Below, piece by piece: positions 19,440-28,612 of a stretch of 64,000 nt of DNA. Each line of letters begins with the position of its first letter. The first letter of the stretch is position 1. The stretch is from Ignavibacteriota bacterium (GTDB taxonomy: Bacteria > Bacteroidota > Ignavibacteria > Ignavibacteriales > Melioribacteraceae), in assembly GCA_016716225.1 (NCBI GenBank), contig JADJWT010000001.1, forward strand, positions 1,426,001 to 1,490,000. The letters run 5' to 3'. The position numbers and the translations under genes were made by a program. The notes under the pieces were generated by a model. It was given only the letters and a program-made list of their open reading frames with translations. It was not told the DNA's origin and ran no database searches.

Positions 19440-20271
19440 ATTTTATATCATTAATTTTAAATTTTCCAAATTTGAATTTACCTTTTTCCAATTCCCATTC
19501 AATTTCGCAATAAGTAGGAATTAAAAACGAATTATATTTTTTATAATCTGAAAAATAAATTGTAAAAAGTGATTCTTTATAATTTTCATTCATAGGTCGG
19601 AATTTATCTAAAGTTTCGATTTTATTAATTGTACCATTTGCATTGAAAAATAATTTTGCAACAACCGAAGTTTTGGAATTAGTAAATTTTATTTCAGCAA
19701 TATTTGAATCGAGAATATTCCAAATTAGATTTTCACTTGGTAAAAGTGAAGTAGGAAAATAAACTGCTTCCGATAAATATTTAAACAAATTTGATTTATC
19801 AATTTCAATTCCCCAAGAATCACCAATTGTAACGCTTGAGTTTATTTTAATTAAAGTATTTCCTTTATTTTTTAAATAACTTTCAACAATTTCAATCCAG
19901 AATAATTTTGAATTTCCAATCTCTGCATCCCACAATAAACTTGGTTTTTGAGTTGTAAAATATTCTGCTGATTTTATTTTCAACCAATTTGAATTTTCTT
20001 CCGTTTTAATTTCACCGGATTGATTTAGTGTAATAAAATTCGGTATTTGAGAGCTATCATCAATTACAGTTTTGAAATATTTCTGAATTAATTTTGGCTG
20101 ATTATCAATTTGATAGAAGTAAAATATTTTTTTGTTTTTGAAATTTATGGAACTTCTTAATTCATCAATTTCAGAGTTGATAGTATATTTTGTGTAAACT
20201 TTTCCGCCCCAAAATAAAAATAGAAATAATAGAAACAGAATTGTTAAAATTGAAATTACAATATTTTTCAT
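19432..20271 (-). CDS. Membrane-anchored DUF6544-like protein
   Basis: A 279-residue protein with one N-terminal helix (about residues 4-22) and an extracytoplasmic domain. Recognisable blocks are 'QKYFKTVI', 'KPSLLWDAEI', 'YLSEAVYFPTSLLPSENLIW', 'LFFNANGTINKIET' and 'IYFSDYKKYNSFLIPTYCEI'. This set is typical of a family I recall as DUF6544; the number should be verified. It overlaps SdiA-regulated-like gene upstream (ATGA) and alkD downstream. The biochemical function is unknown. Confidence 0.72.
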   Translation of the reverse strand: MKNIVISILTILFLLFLFLFWGGKVYTKYTINSEIDELRSSINFKNKKIFYFYQIDNQPKLIQKYFKTVIDDSSQIPNFITLNQSGEIKTEENSNWLKIKSAEYFTTQKPSLLWDAEIGNSKLFWIEIVESYLKNKGNTLIKINSSVTIGDSWGIEIDKSNLFKYLSEAVYFPTSLLPSENLIWNILDSNIAEIKFTNSKTSVVAKLFFNANGTINKIETLDKFRPMNENYKESLFTIYFSDYKKYNSFLIPTYCEIEWELEKGKFKFGKFKINDIKYE

Positions 20272-21014
20272 GGCAAATTAAAAATGTAAAGCGTTTCTTC
20301 CGGATCAGAAATTATGTACAATTTATTTTGAGAAAAATTAATTGCGATTCCTTCAATTTGTTTTATATCAACATTATATTTCTGAATTAATTTTCCTTCA
20401 GTTGAACATTTGAAAATGGCTTTACTTTCATCGCTGATTATCCAAAGTTCATTTTTAGTTTTATCAAAGCACAATCCGGATAGATCTTTTGCAAATTCAA
20501 TTTTATTTTGTGAAATAATATTTCCGTTCAAGTCGGTTTCAATCAATAAACACGGGCTTTTTTCGTTAACAATATATAAATGATTATTTATAGAATTGTA
20601 CTCAATTCCTTCAAATCCCGAATTTGGTTTTCCATAAATACTTAGCGAAAATCTTTTAATTTCTTTTCCGTTGATATTCAAAAATACAACTTCGCGAGTT
20701 CTTTCTAAAATTGTTACAATAGTTGTATCGTTAAGTAAAGTAATTCCTTCAAGATCAAATCCATTTAATGAAAATGAATTTAAAACTTCTCCATCAAAAT
20801 TAATTTGATAAATTTTACTCGATTCATCGCTGACAGTCCAAAGTGTATTTGTAATTTCATCGAGGTATAATCCGGATGGTTCGGGAACATTTATTTTTAT
20901 CTGCAAAACCGGTTTTATATTTCCGCTGATTCCGTTTGCATTATTATTTGAATTGCAAAAATTAGAAATTGTAATTAGTAAAATAGCTGAAATGATTTTT
21001 AAAAGTTTTCTCAT
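20268..21014 (-). CDS. SdiA-regulated/YjiK-like beta-propeller protein, exported
   Basis: A 248-residue protein beginning with a signal peptide; C20 ('SNFC') could be a lipoprotein cysteine, although the lipobox is poor. The body has repeated propeller strands: 'EPSGLYLDEITNTLWTVSDE', 'GFDLEGITLLNDTTI', 'GFEGIEYNSINNHLYIVNE', 'DLSGLCFDKTKNELWIISDE' and 'IEGIAINFSQNKLYIISDPE'. These match the SdiA-regulated domain. The gene is in the middle of a tight operon, three bases after trpF. Ligand and role are unknown. Confidence 0.85.
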   Translation of the reverse strand: MRKLLKIISAILLITISNFCNSNNNANGISGNIKPVLQIKINVPEPSGLYLDEITNTLWTVSDESSKIYQINFDGEVLNSFSLNGFDLEGITLLNDTTIVTILERTREVVFLNINGKEIKRFSLSIYGKPNSGFEGIEYNSINNHLYIVNEKSPCLLIETDLNGNIISQNKIEFAKDLSGLCFDKTKNELWIISDESKAIFKCSTEGKLIQKYNVDIKQIEGIAINFSQNKLYIISDPEETLYIFNLP

Positions 21015-21017
21015 GTT

Positions 21018-21674
21018 TTATATCGAATTAATTTTAGTAAAAAATTCCAGCAATTTTTGTTTATCTAATTTTCCGTATGTTCTAACACTTGAACAAAGAT
21101 CAACCCCATATGGCTTAACGGTTTGAACTGCTTCAATAATATTTTGTGAATTTAATCCGCCAGCTAAATAAACGGGAACTTTAACTTTTTCTACAATTGT
21201 CTTACTAATTTTCCAATTATGAGTTTTTCCAGTTCCACCTAAAATTTTAACAGATAAATTTTGATTTCCGGAATCGAGTAAAATTGCATCAATATCATTT
21301 TCAATTGCCAGAGCATCATCAATACTTTTTTCATTTTGAACATGCAAAACTTGAACAATTTTTATATTTGGAATTTCATTCCTAATATCTGAATAAATTC
21401 CATCAATTAAATTATCAACAATTTGCACAGTATTGGTTTTGCATCTTTTTAATTGATCAATAATTTCTTTTGCATTTTGTTTACTAGTAAGTAAAAAAGT
21501 ATTGATATTTTGCGGAACCGATTTTGCAATTTCTGAAATTAAAGATTCCCCAATAATTCCGGGACCGCTTGGCATTTCAGAAACTAATCCTATTGCCGAA
21601 GCGCCTAATTCTATTGCTGTTTGAGCTTCTTCCAAACTTGAAATACAGCAAATTTTTACTTTTACATTTTTCAT
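21018..21674 (-). CDS. Phosphoribosylanthranilate isomerase-like protein (TrpF family)
   Basis: A TIM-barrel protein of 218 residues from the internal ATG at 21674, chosen because 'MKNVKVKICC' is the usual TrpF beginning and the start then sits 4 bases after the GNAT gene; a longer frame begins at 21707. Family marks are 'KIC' (catalytic Cys9), 'AIGLV', 'DAILLDS' with the general-acid Asp, 'LGGTGKTHNW' and 'VYLAGGLNSQNI...VKPYGVDLCSSV'. TrpF converts N-(5'-phosphoribosyl)anthranilate in tryptophan synthesis. Two usual glycine positions differ: 'KICG' is 'KICC' and the 'SSGVE' loop reads 'CSSVR'. No other trp gene is adjacent, so a paralogue with altered substrate is possible. Confidence 0.78.
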   Translation of the reverse strand: MKNVKVKICCISSLEEAQTAIELGASAIGLVSEMPSGPGIIGESLISEIAKSVPQNINTFLLTSKQNAKEIIDQLKRCKTNTVQIVDNLIDGIYSDIRNEIPNIKIVQVLHVQNEKSIDDALAIENDIDAILLDSGNQNLSVKILGGTGKTHNWKISKTIVEKVKVPVYLAGGLNSQNIIEAVQTVKPYGVDLCSSVRTYGKLDKQKLLEFFTKINSI

Positions 21675-21678
21675 AAAA

Positions 21679-22236
21679 TTAAACATGCACCGAATTATAA
21701 ATTTCAAAAAGTTTCATATCGCAAAGTTCACCTTTTATAAAAAGATTATCCTTTAAAATTCCTATAAAATTAAAACCGGATTTTAATAAAACTTTTTCTG
21801 AAGCAATATTTTCGAGTTTACATCTTGCAATAATTTTTTTCAAATTCAGTTTGGTAAAACCAAATTTTACAACTTCCGAAATTGATTCGCTTACATAACC
21901 TTTATTCCAAAATTCTTGAGCCAAAACAAATCCAATTTCAGCAAAATTATTTTCTTTATTAAAATTTACAAATCCAATTGTTCCAATAATTTTTGAATTA
22001 TCTTTTAACTCAATTCCCCAAGGTGCTGGCTCGTTTTTATTATAACCTTCGTAAATTAAATTTAAAAATGCAATTGTATCAATTTCACTTTTGTGTGCTT
22101 CCCACAAAACATATTTTGCAACTTCGGGATTTTTCGCATATTCGTAAATATCAAATCGATCCGAATATTCAATTTTACGCAAAATTAACATTTCGGTTTC
22201 CAGTCTCGGTAATTTTATGAAAAGGTTTTCTAACAA
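21679..22236 (-). CDS. GNAT-family N-acetyltransferase (RimJ/RimL type)
   Basis: A 185-residue acetyltransferase with 'LETEMLILRKIEYSD' at the N-terminus, 'IIGTIGFVNF', 'AEIGFVLAQEFWNKGYVSE' (strand 4 and the acetyl-CoA loop) and 'IIARCKLENIASEKVLLKSGF' (motif B). It is the first gene of the five-gene minus operon and is divergent from the Trm112-like gene. The acceptor could be a ribosomal protein, antibiotic or metabolite; nothing here decides. Confidence 0.88.
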   Translation of the reverse strand: MLENLFIKLPRLETEMLILRKIEYSDRFDIYEYAKNPEVAKYVLWEAHKSEIDTIAFLNLIYEGYNKNEPAPWGIELKDNSKIIGTIGFVNFNKENNFAEIGFVLAQEFWNKGYVSESISEVVKFGFTKLNLKKIIARCKLENIASEKVLLKSGFNFIGILKDNLFIKGELCDMKLFEIYNSVHV

Positions 22237-22312
22237 TTATTTTCCAAATTTTGTATTATAAATATTTAATGGCATTTTTAAAAATATAATTTACAAAACT
22301 TTTGGAGATTTT

Positions 22313-22525
22313 ATGGTGAGCAAAGATTTATTAGATATTTTGTGCTGTCCGGAAACTAAAACTGATTTGGTTCTTGAAGGAAATTTTTTAATTTCTGTTG
22401 ATAAAGCAACACGAAGAAAATATAGAATTGAAGACGATATTCCCATTATGCTTATTGATGAAGCTGAACAATTGAGTTTGGAAGAATGGACAGAAATTAT
22501 GAAAAAACATAACAAACCTTTTTAA
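22313..22525 (+). CDS. Trm112/UPF0434-family small protein
   Basis: A 70-residue protein with 'LLDILCCPETKTDLVLE' and 'KYRIEDDIPIMLIDEAE', the two conserved blocks of the Trm112-like fold (YcaR in Escherichia coli). The usual two CxxC pairs are reduced to 'CCP' at the N-terminus. A strong GGAG ribosome site precedes ATG 22313. The next gene starts one base after its stop, so they are coupled. Trm112 proteins activate methyltransferases in eukaryotes and archaea; the bacterial role is unclear. Confidence 0.85.
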   Translation: MVSKDLLDILCCPETKTDLVLEGNFLISVDKATRRKYRIEDDIPIMLIDEAEQLSLEEWTEIMKKHNKPF

Positions 22526-22526
22526 T

Positions 22527-23999
22527 ATGATTGTTAAGACTGATAAATCCGAATTTGAAAATTATTTATGCGATGCCTCAAACATAAAAGGGATTTGTGA
22601 AAAGGTTTATTTCCCAGAAAATAAAAATGAAATTGTTGAAATTTTAAAATTTGCGAATAAAGAAAAAATTAAAGTTACGGTTTCTGCGGCAAGAACCGGA
22701 TTAACCGGCGGAAGTGTTCCGGAAAACGGAATTTTAATTTCTCTGGAAAAGTTAAATAAAATTATTTTGTTTGATGAAAAAAATAAATTCATAATTGTTG
22801 AACCCGGAATTTTACTTTCGGAACTTCAAAAAATAGTTGAATCGAAAAATTTATTTTATCCGCCAGACCCGACAGAAACAAATAGTTCAATCGGTGGTAA
22901 TGTTGCCACAAACGCAAGCGGTGCAAGAACTTTTAAATACGGATCGACAAGAAATTTTGTGGAAGAATTAGGAATAATTTTACCAAATGGAGAAGAAATT
23001 ACTTTAAAACGTGGTGAAAATATTTCGGAAAATTATTTAGGAAAAATTATCACCAACGAAAATCATAAAATAGAAATTGCAATTCCGGAATATGAAATGC
23101 CAAAGGTAAAACATGCAGCCGGATATTATACAAAAAAAAATATGGATTTAATTGATTTGTTTATTGGCTCAGAAGGAACTTTGGGAATTATTACAAGTAT
23201 AAAACTTAAATTGATTGATTTACCAAAACAAATTCTTTCGATGATTATTTTCTTCGATTCGGAAGTTAATAGTTTTTCATTTTTAGGAGAAATTAAAGAA
23301 AAGTGTAAAAATGCAAATTCACTAATCGATGTAAGAGAAATTGAATTTTTTGATGAAAATTCATTAAAATTATTGATTGATGAATTTCCAAATATTCCGG
23401 AAAATTCTAAAAGTGCTATTTGGATTGAACAAGAACTTGAGAATAATGAAGATGAAGTGTTAGATGAAATTACAGAAATTATTACAAAATATGATGGAAA
23501 TTTGGAAAATATTTGGTTTGCAATTGATGGAAACGAAAGAAATAAAATGAAGTTATTCAGACACAGTATTGCATTAAAAGTGAATGATATTATTTCACAA
23601 AGAGGATTAAAAAAAGTTGGAACAGATAATGCCGTTCCGGATGACAAATTTTATGAATTTTATAAATATACATGCGGTCTTATAAAAGAAAATAATTTAG
23701 ATTATGTTGTTTACGGACATATTGGAAATTCGCATTTACATTTTAATATGCTGCCAAAAAGTAAAAATGAACTTGATTTGAGCAGAAAACTTTATGGGGA
23801 AATCTGCAAATTTTCAACAATATTGGGCGGAACAATTTCTGCCGAACACGGAATTGGAAAATATAAAAGAGATTTTCTGTTAAATATGTTTGGCGAAGAG
23901 AATATTTTGAAAATGGCAAATTTAAAAAAGTCCTTGGATCCAAATTTAATTTTAAACACCAATAATATATTTGATGAAAAATATTTTACAAAAATATAA
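22527..23999 (+). CDS. FAD-binding oxidase of the GlcD / D-lactate dehydrogenase family
   Basis: A 490-residue flavoprotein. The N-terminal FAD_binding_4 domain shows 'VSAARTGLTGGSVPE', 'PPDPTETNSSIGGNVATNAS' and 'GSTRNFV'. The C-terminal FAD-oxidase domain has 'VYGHIGNSHLHFNMLP' and 'GGTISAEHGIGKYKRDFL'. Family enzymes oxidise 2-hydroxy acids such as glycolate or D-lactate and pass electrons to quinone or a partner subunit. No glcE or glcF gene is adjacent, so it is probably a stand-alone enzyme. Its 3' end overlaps the TPR gene by about 26 bases. Confidence 0.93.
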   Translation: MIVKTDKSEFENYLCDASNIKGICEKVYFPENKNEIVEILKFANKEKIKVTVSAARTGLTGGSVPENGILISLEKLNKIILFDEKNKFIIVEPGILLSELQKIVESKNLFYPPDPTETNSSIGGNVATNASGARTFKYGSTRNFVEELGIILPNGEEITLKRGENISENYLGKIITNENHKIEIAIPEYEMPKVKHAAGYYTKKNMDLIDLFIGSEGTLGIITSIKLKLIDLPKQILSMIIFFDSEVNSFSFLGEIKEKCKNANSLIDVREIEFFDENSLKLLIDEFPNIPENSKSAIWIEQELENNEDEVLDEITEIITKYDGNLENIWFAIDGNERNKMKLFRHSIALKVNDIISQRGLKKVGTDNAVPDDKFYEFYKYTCGLIKENNLDYVVYGHIGNSHLHFNMLPKSKNELDLSRKLYGEICKFSTILGGTISAEHGIGKYKRDFLLNMFGEENILKMANLKKSLDPNLILNTNNIFDEKYFTKI

Positions 24000-25848
24000 A
24001 ATCCTTATTTTAATAGCTTTTTCATTTTTCACAACTTATTCTGAAATATTTCCTCAAATTAATAATGATGAAAACCAAATTCGTTTGGCAAAATCTTATG
24101 AAGAAATAAATAATTATGAAGAAGCTGAAAAAATTTACAAAACATTAATTTCCCAACAGCCGCAAAATTATAATTATTACAGAAATCTTTACGATTTATT
24201 TCTAAAACTTAAAAAATATGATGAATGTAAAATTCTAATTGAAAATCAAATTCTTCTAAATTCTCAAAATATTGATTTATACGGAGACCTCGGGTCTTTA
24301 TATTATTTGATCGGAAATGAAAAGGAAGCATTTGAAACATGGGAAAAGGGGATATCACTAAATTCTGAAAATGCGTTTAGTTACAGAATTATTGCAAATT
24401 ATTTAATTGAAAATCGTTTGATTGAAAAATCTATTAGCTATTTGGAAATCGGAAATTCCAAATCTGAAGATCAAACTATTTTTTCATATGATATTGCAAA
24501 TCTTTATTCCATAACAATGAAATTTGATAAAGCTGCCGACGAATATTGCAAAATTATTTTATCAAAACCAAATCAAATTGCAATTATCAAAAATCGGATA
24601 TTCGGTTATATTAATTCAAATGGAGCTGAAAAACCAACTTTTGAAATAATCGAAAGTTATTATAACAAGTTTAAAAATCTAAAATTTCTTGAATTACTGA
24701 TTGATCTTTATATTCAGACGAATAACTTTGAAAATGCATTCAAAAATGCGGTTATCTATGAAGAAGAAAATACGAATAACGGGTCGTATTTATTTAATAT
24801 TGGACTAAGATTTTCTCGACTTGGGGCACATGAAGTTGCGGCAAATACGTTTAATTATGTTTTAGAAAATTTTCCACAAAGTCAGTTAATTCCTCAAACT
24901 GAAATAAATTATACTCGAGAAATTGAGTTAAACTTAAAGAAAATTTTAACAAAAAGTGATAATTGGAAAAAGTTCAATAATCAAAAATTTGAAATAAGTG
25001 GATTTCAAAATTTAATTTCATCTTATGAAAAACTTGCTAAAAAATACCCGAATGATAATGTTGGAATTGAGGCAAAATTTAGAAGCGGAATAATTTATCA
25101 TGAATTTCTAGAAAATTACACAAAAGCAGATAGTATTTATCAAAAAATAATTTCGGAAAATAATGGAAATGTGATAATTCCGGATGTAAAATTAAGATTG
25201 GCAAAATTAAAATTGCAAAATGATAGTTTAATTTCTGCAGAAAAAATTCTTGATGAAATTTTAATGTTCAAAATAAATGATGAGAATCTTCAAAAAGAAA
25301 TAAAATTTTTATTAGCTAAAACGAAAATGTGGAAAGGAAAATTCAGCGAAGCGATTTTGAAATTTAATGATGTTAAATCAAACTCCGAAGATGAAAATAC
25401 AAATGATGCTCTTCAATATTTATTAATATTAAATACGTTTAAAAATGATTCTCTTAATTTACTTTCTTATGTAAATGCCGATTATCTAATTGAGAAAAGA
25501 AAATATATAGATGCTTCTATCGAATTTAAAAAGTTAGCTGAAAATAAAAATTTAATTTTGCTAAAGGATTTTGCTTCAATAAATTATGCAGAATTATTAT
25601 TATCATTGAATAATTATAAAGAAGCTGTTATTTTTTTGGAGGAAATTTCAAATAGTGACGAAGATAACATCTATAAAGATAAAATTTTCTATTTATTAGG
25701 ATCAACATATTATTATGGTATTAATGAAAAGGAAAAAGCGTTAAAAATATTTTCAAGAATTTTTAATGAGTTTCCAAATTCAATTTTTGCTGGAAAATCC
25801 AGAAAAATAATTTCAGAAATTAATGATGGGGGAAAAGGTAATATATGA
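23974..25848 (+). CDS. Exported tetratricopeptide-repeat protein
   Basis: A 624-residue protein with an N-terminal signal peptide ('KYKILILIAFSFFTTYSEIF'). It contains TPR-like helical pairs, for example 'LAKSYEEINNYEEAEKIYKT', 'YDLFLKLKKYDECKILI', 'GSLYYLIGNEKEAFETW' and near the end 'LGSTYYYGINEKEKALKIF'. I chose ATG 23974 over TTG 23971. Its end overlaps clpX by ATGA. TPR proteins of this size and location (periplasm or outer membrane) serve as assembly scaffolds, e.g. in envelope complexes; a partner is not identifiable. Confidence 0.85.
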   Translation: MKNILQKYKILILIAFSFFTTYSEIFPQINNDENQIRLAKSYEEINNYEEAEKIYKTLISQQPQNYNYYRNLYDLFLKLKKYDECKILIENQILLNSQNIDLYGDLGSLYYLIGNEKEAFETWEKGISLNSENAFSYRIIANYLIENRLIEKSISYLEIGNSKSEDQTIFSYDIANLYSITMKFDKAADEYCKIILSKPNQIAIIKNRIFGYINSNGAEKPTFEIIESYYNKFKNLKFLELLIDLYIQTNNFENAFKNAVIYEEENTNNGSYLFNIGLRFSRLGAHEVAANTFNYVLENFPQSQLIPQTEINYTREIELNLKKILTKSDNWKKFNNQKFEISGFQNLISSYEKLAKKYPNDNVGIEAKFRSGIIYHEFLENYTKADSIYQKIISENNGNVIIPDVKLRLAKLKLQNDSLISAEKILDEILMFKINDENLQKEIKFLLAKTKMWKGKFSEAILKFNDVKSNSEDENTNDALQYLLILNTFKNDSLNLLSYVNADYLIEKRKYIDASIEFKKLAENKNLILLKDFASINYAELLLSLNNYKEAVIFLEEISNSDEDNIYKDKIFYLLGSTYYYGINEKEKALKIFSRIFNEFPNSIFAGKSRKIISEINDGGKGNI

Positions 25849-27098
25849 GCGATTTGCACGATCATAAAATTGTGAAATGTTCTTTTTGCGGAAGAGATGG
25901 AAATGAAGTGACAAGCATGGTTGCCGGTCCAGATGTTTACATTTGTGATATTTGTGTAAAAACAAGTGTGGATATTTTAAAAAATAATCTAGCCGCATAT
26001 AACAATAAGGAAACTTCTACAAATTCCTTAACTCCGGATATGATAAAGAAAAGTCTCGATGAATATATTATTGGTCAAGAAAGAGCAAAAAAAGTAATTT
26101 CCGTAGCGGTTTATAATCATTACAAAAGAATTAACGCAACTTCATCAATGTTTGATTTTGATGATGTTGAAATTGATAAAAGTAATATTTTGCTTATTGG
26201 CGCAACCGGAGTTGGAAAAACATTAATTGGTAAAACACTTGCCGGAATTTTGGATGTTCCATTTGCAATTGCCGATGCTACAACATTAACCGAAGCCGGA
26301 TATGTTGGAGATGACGTTGAAACAATTTTGGTTCGTTTGCTTCAAGCGGCAGATTACAATTTAGAAAAAGCACAAAAAGGAATTATTTATATCGATGAAA
26401 TAGATAAAATTGCTCGTAAAAGTGAAAGTGTTTCAATAACAAGAGATGTTTCAGGTGAAGGAGTGCAACAAGCATTATTAAAAATTTTAGAAGGAACTGT
26501 TGCTGGAGTTCCACCTCGCGGTGGAAGAAAACATCCCGAACAAAGTTTAATAAATATTAATACAAAAAATATTTTGTTTATACTCGGCGGTGCATTTGAT
26601 GGAATTGAACAAATTGTTGGTTCGCGATTAAATAAAAATTCAATGGGATTTTCAGTTGCTCAAGATGATGAAAAAGAAATTATAAAAGATGAACTTTACA
26701 CAAAAGTTGAACCGGAAGATTTGTTAAAATATGGAATAATTCCGGAATTAATTGGAAGAATTCCGATTATTGCACCACTACATTCACTAAATGCCGATGC
26801 ATTAAAAAGTATTTTAACTGAGCCAAAAAATGCGATATTAAAACAATATAAAAAATTATTTTTAATGGAAGGTGTTGAATTAGAATTTGATAAATTGGCA
26901 ATCGATTCAATAGTTAAAAAAGCAATGGAGAGAAAAACCGGTGCAAGAGCTTTAAGATCAATTGTAGAAACAACTTTATTAGATATTATGTATGAACTAC
27001 CAAATTTAGATAATGTTGAAAGATGTTTAATTACAAAAGATACGGTTGAAAAAGGTGATTCACCAATTTATTACGAAGTAGATAGAAAATCGGCATAA
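25845..27098 (+). CDS. clpX: ATP-dependent Clp protease ATP-binding subunit ClpX
   Basis: A 417-residue AAA+ unfoldase of standard length. The N-terminal zinc-binding domain has C12, C15, C34 and C37. Walker A 'GATGVGKT' is at 119-126, the pore loop 'GYVG' at 152-155, Walker B 'IIYIDEID' at 180-187. 'GEGVQQALLKILEGT' and the RKH loop 'RGGRKHP' are also present, with sensor-2 'GARALRSIVE' near the C-terminus. ClpX unfolds tagged proteins and feeds them to ClpP. clpP is not next to it here; the gene ends a chain of coupled genes and is followed by a clear terminator. Confidence 0.97.
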   Translation: MSDLHDHKIVKCSFCGRDGNEVTSMVAGPDVYICDICVKTSVDILKNNLAAYNNKETSTNSLTPDMIKKSLDEYIIGQERAKKVISVAVYNHYKRINATSSMFDFDDVEIDKSNILLIGATGVGKTLIGKTLAGILDVPFAIADATTLTEAGYVGDDVETILVRLLQAADYNLEKAQKGIIYIDEIDKIARKSESVSITRDVSGEGVQQALLKILEGTVAGVPPRGGRKHPEQSLININTKNILFILGGAFDGIEQIVGSRLNKNSMGFSVAQDDEKEIIKDELYTKVEPEDLLKYGIIPELIGRIPIIAPLHSLNADALKSILTEPKNAILKQYKKLFLMEGVELEFDKLAIDSIVKKAMERKTGARALRSIVETTLLDIMYELPNLDNVERCLITKDTVEKGDSPIYYEVDRKSA

Positions 27099-27119
27099 TT
27101 TGAATAAAATTACTTTTTA

Positions 27120-27149
27120 AAAGACCCAGTAGAAATGCTGGGTTTTTTG
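27120..27149 (+). terminator. Rho-independent terminator of the clpX operon
   Basis: ACCCAG (27124-27129) and CTGGGT (27138-27143) form a GC stem with an 8-base loop, followed by TTTTTG. The stem is extended by A-T pairs outside. Position directly after clpX fits. Confidence 0.92.
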
Positions 27150-27337
27150 TTTTTAAACAAAATATTCTGATTCACAGAGATGTATTTTTTTGAATCAATA
27201 TGATACAAAAAGATCATTTTTGTGATTTGAAACAATTCAAGCTCAAAGCAAATCTTGAAAATTCAGTTAAAAATCAAATCTTTTAAATGGCATCAGAATT
27301 GATTTAGTCACTTGTTGATTAACAAATTTCGAATTAT

Positions 27338-27907
27338 ATGAACACTGGACAAATGATTATAACAATGGCTGCAATGATTTTATTATCAACAGTCATTTTA
27401 AGTGTAAACAAAAATGCACTTAACACAACAAGTTCCATGACGGAAAACAAATATCAAATTTTAGGTATTTCTTTAGGAACAGCATTAATTGAAGAAGCTT
27501 TTAGTAAATCTTTTGATGCTTATACAGCTTTAAACCCAATTACCGGTGAAGCTGAACAAGCTGATAATTTATCGGATTTAACAAATTACTATAGTCTTGG
27601 TCCGAGCAATCTTGAGAAAAAGCGAAGAAATTTTAATGATTTTGACGATTATAACGGATTTGTTGATAGTGCTTCAAATGCATCTGTTGATTCTTTATCA
27701 TCAGAAATGCGTAATAATGATATTGCAGCAATATTCAAAGTTGAAAGCAAGGTTTATTATGTAGATCCATCAACAGATAACAAATTAAAAAAAGTAAACT
27801 ATAGAACATGGCATAAAAGAATGGATGTATTAGTAACAAGCAGGTATTTAGGTGATGGTTTAGACACAATTAAACTTTCAAAAATTTATAGTTACTTTTT
27901 TTATTAG
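27338..27907 (+). CDS. Pilin-like module A, gene 1 (PilV/MshD/GspI-like, leaderless)
   Basis: A 189-residue protein with a hydrophobic helix starting at residue 5 ('MNTGQMIITMAAMILLSTVI'). After the helix comes a conserved amphipathic segment 'LGISLGTALIEEAFSKSFDA', like the region after the helix in PilV/GspI proteins where 'A..L.E.I' recurs. An acidic motif 'FNDFDDYNGF' follows (around residue 107), which resembles the FDDVDDYxG of MshD-type minor pilins. The protein ends 'LSKIYSYFFY'. The 8-base gap to gene 2 and matching modules B, C and D define a conserved unit. Function as a minor pilin/pseudopilin is inferred; no canonical prepilin leader is present. Confidence 0.65.
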   Translation: MNTGQMIITMAAMILLSTVILSVNKNALNTTSSMTENKYQILGISLGTALIEEAFSKSFDAYTALNPITGEAEQADNLSDLTNYYSLGPSNLEKKRRNFNDFDDYNGFVDSASNASVDSLSSEMRNNDIAAIFKVESKVYYVDPSTDNKLKKVNYRTWHKRMDVLVTSRYLGDGLDTIKLSKIYSYFFY

Positions 27908-27915
27908 GAGTAAAA

Positions 27916-28590
27916 ATGGGATTTTCAAGTTTATTGGATATTATTGGTTCAACAATGGTAGGGGGAATAATTCTAATAATTTTATTTAGAATGAACGATT
28001 CAGCGGTTGAAAATCATTACCTAAACAGCGGAGAATTAATTGTTCAAACCAATCTAATTTCTGTTGTTGAATTACTAGAATATGACTTAAGGAAAATTGG
28101 ATATTGTTCAAATTGGGAAGGTGCACCAGTACCCGGAGAAGCATTGCTTAGTGCAACAGATACAAGTATAAGTTTTTTAACTGATGTTCCAACCGATACA
28201 AAACCATTTGGTGATGGAATTATAGACACCTTAAAATATTGGACTGGTTCTCCCCTAGAAGAAGATGTATTAAAAACTCCAAATCCCAATGACAGAATGT
28301 TATTTAGACAAGTAAATGGAGAACCTCCACTATATTCAAACATGGGGATTACACAATTTAAAATTGTATACTTTGATGCCTTGGGAAACGAAATTCCACT
28401 TTATACTTTGATTGCAAATGCTTCTGCTAAACAACCTTTAGGAATCATTACAATGCAAATAGATATCACAGTAGAAAATACGGCTTCTTATGGTGATTTA
28501 GCAGATGAAGAAAATGAAGTTTATTCGAAAGATAAAAGTGCATTTTGGAGACAAATAAGACTTGCAGCACCAAGCTTAAATAATAGATAA
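27916..28590 (+). CDS. Pilin-like module A, gene 2 (PilW/GspJ-like)
   Basis: A 224-residue protein that begins 'MGFSSLLDIIGSTMVGGIIL'. The opening resembles a mature prepilin N-terminus (G then F-S-x-L-I/L-D, helix) with only 'MG' as leader. Residues about 45-66, 'VVELLEYDLRKIGYC', match the conserved 'DLR.AGY.GC' block of PilW. Later 'LFRQVNGEPPLYSNMGITQF', 'ITMQIDITVEN' and 'FWRQIRLAAP' are also in PilW-like order. A strong AGGAG site precedes the ATG. Cotranscribed with genes 1 and 3. Confidence 0.68.
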   Translation: MGFSSLLDIIGSTMVGGIILIILFRMNDSAVENHYLNSGELIVQTNLISVVELLEYDLRKIGYCSNWEGAPVPGEALLSATDTSISFLTDVPTDTKPFGDGIIDTLKYWTGSPLEEDVLKTPNPNDRMLFRQVNGEPPLYSNMGITQFKIVYFDALGNEIPLYTLIANASAKQPLGIITMQIDITVENTASYGDLADEENEVYSKDKSAFWRQIRLAAPSLNNR

Positions 28591-28612
28591 AAATATTAAG
28601 GAGTAATTTAAA

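Noticed and set aside
23126..23647. 173-codon open frame on the strand opposite the GlcD-like gene
   Set aside because: It lies wholly inside a well-conserved flavoprotein gene, its product is Ser/Phe/Ile-rich as expected from antisense of AT-rich coding DNA, and it has no ribosome site or family motif.
28044..28343. 99-codon frame antisense to module A gene 2
   Set aside because: Gene 2 is conserved in four modules in the sense frame; the antisense frame is not conserved in the others.
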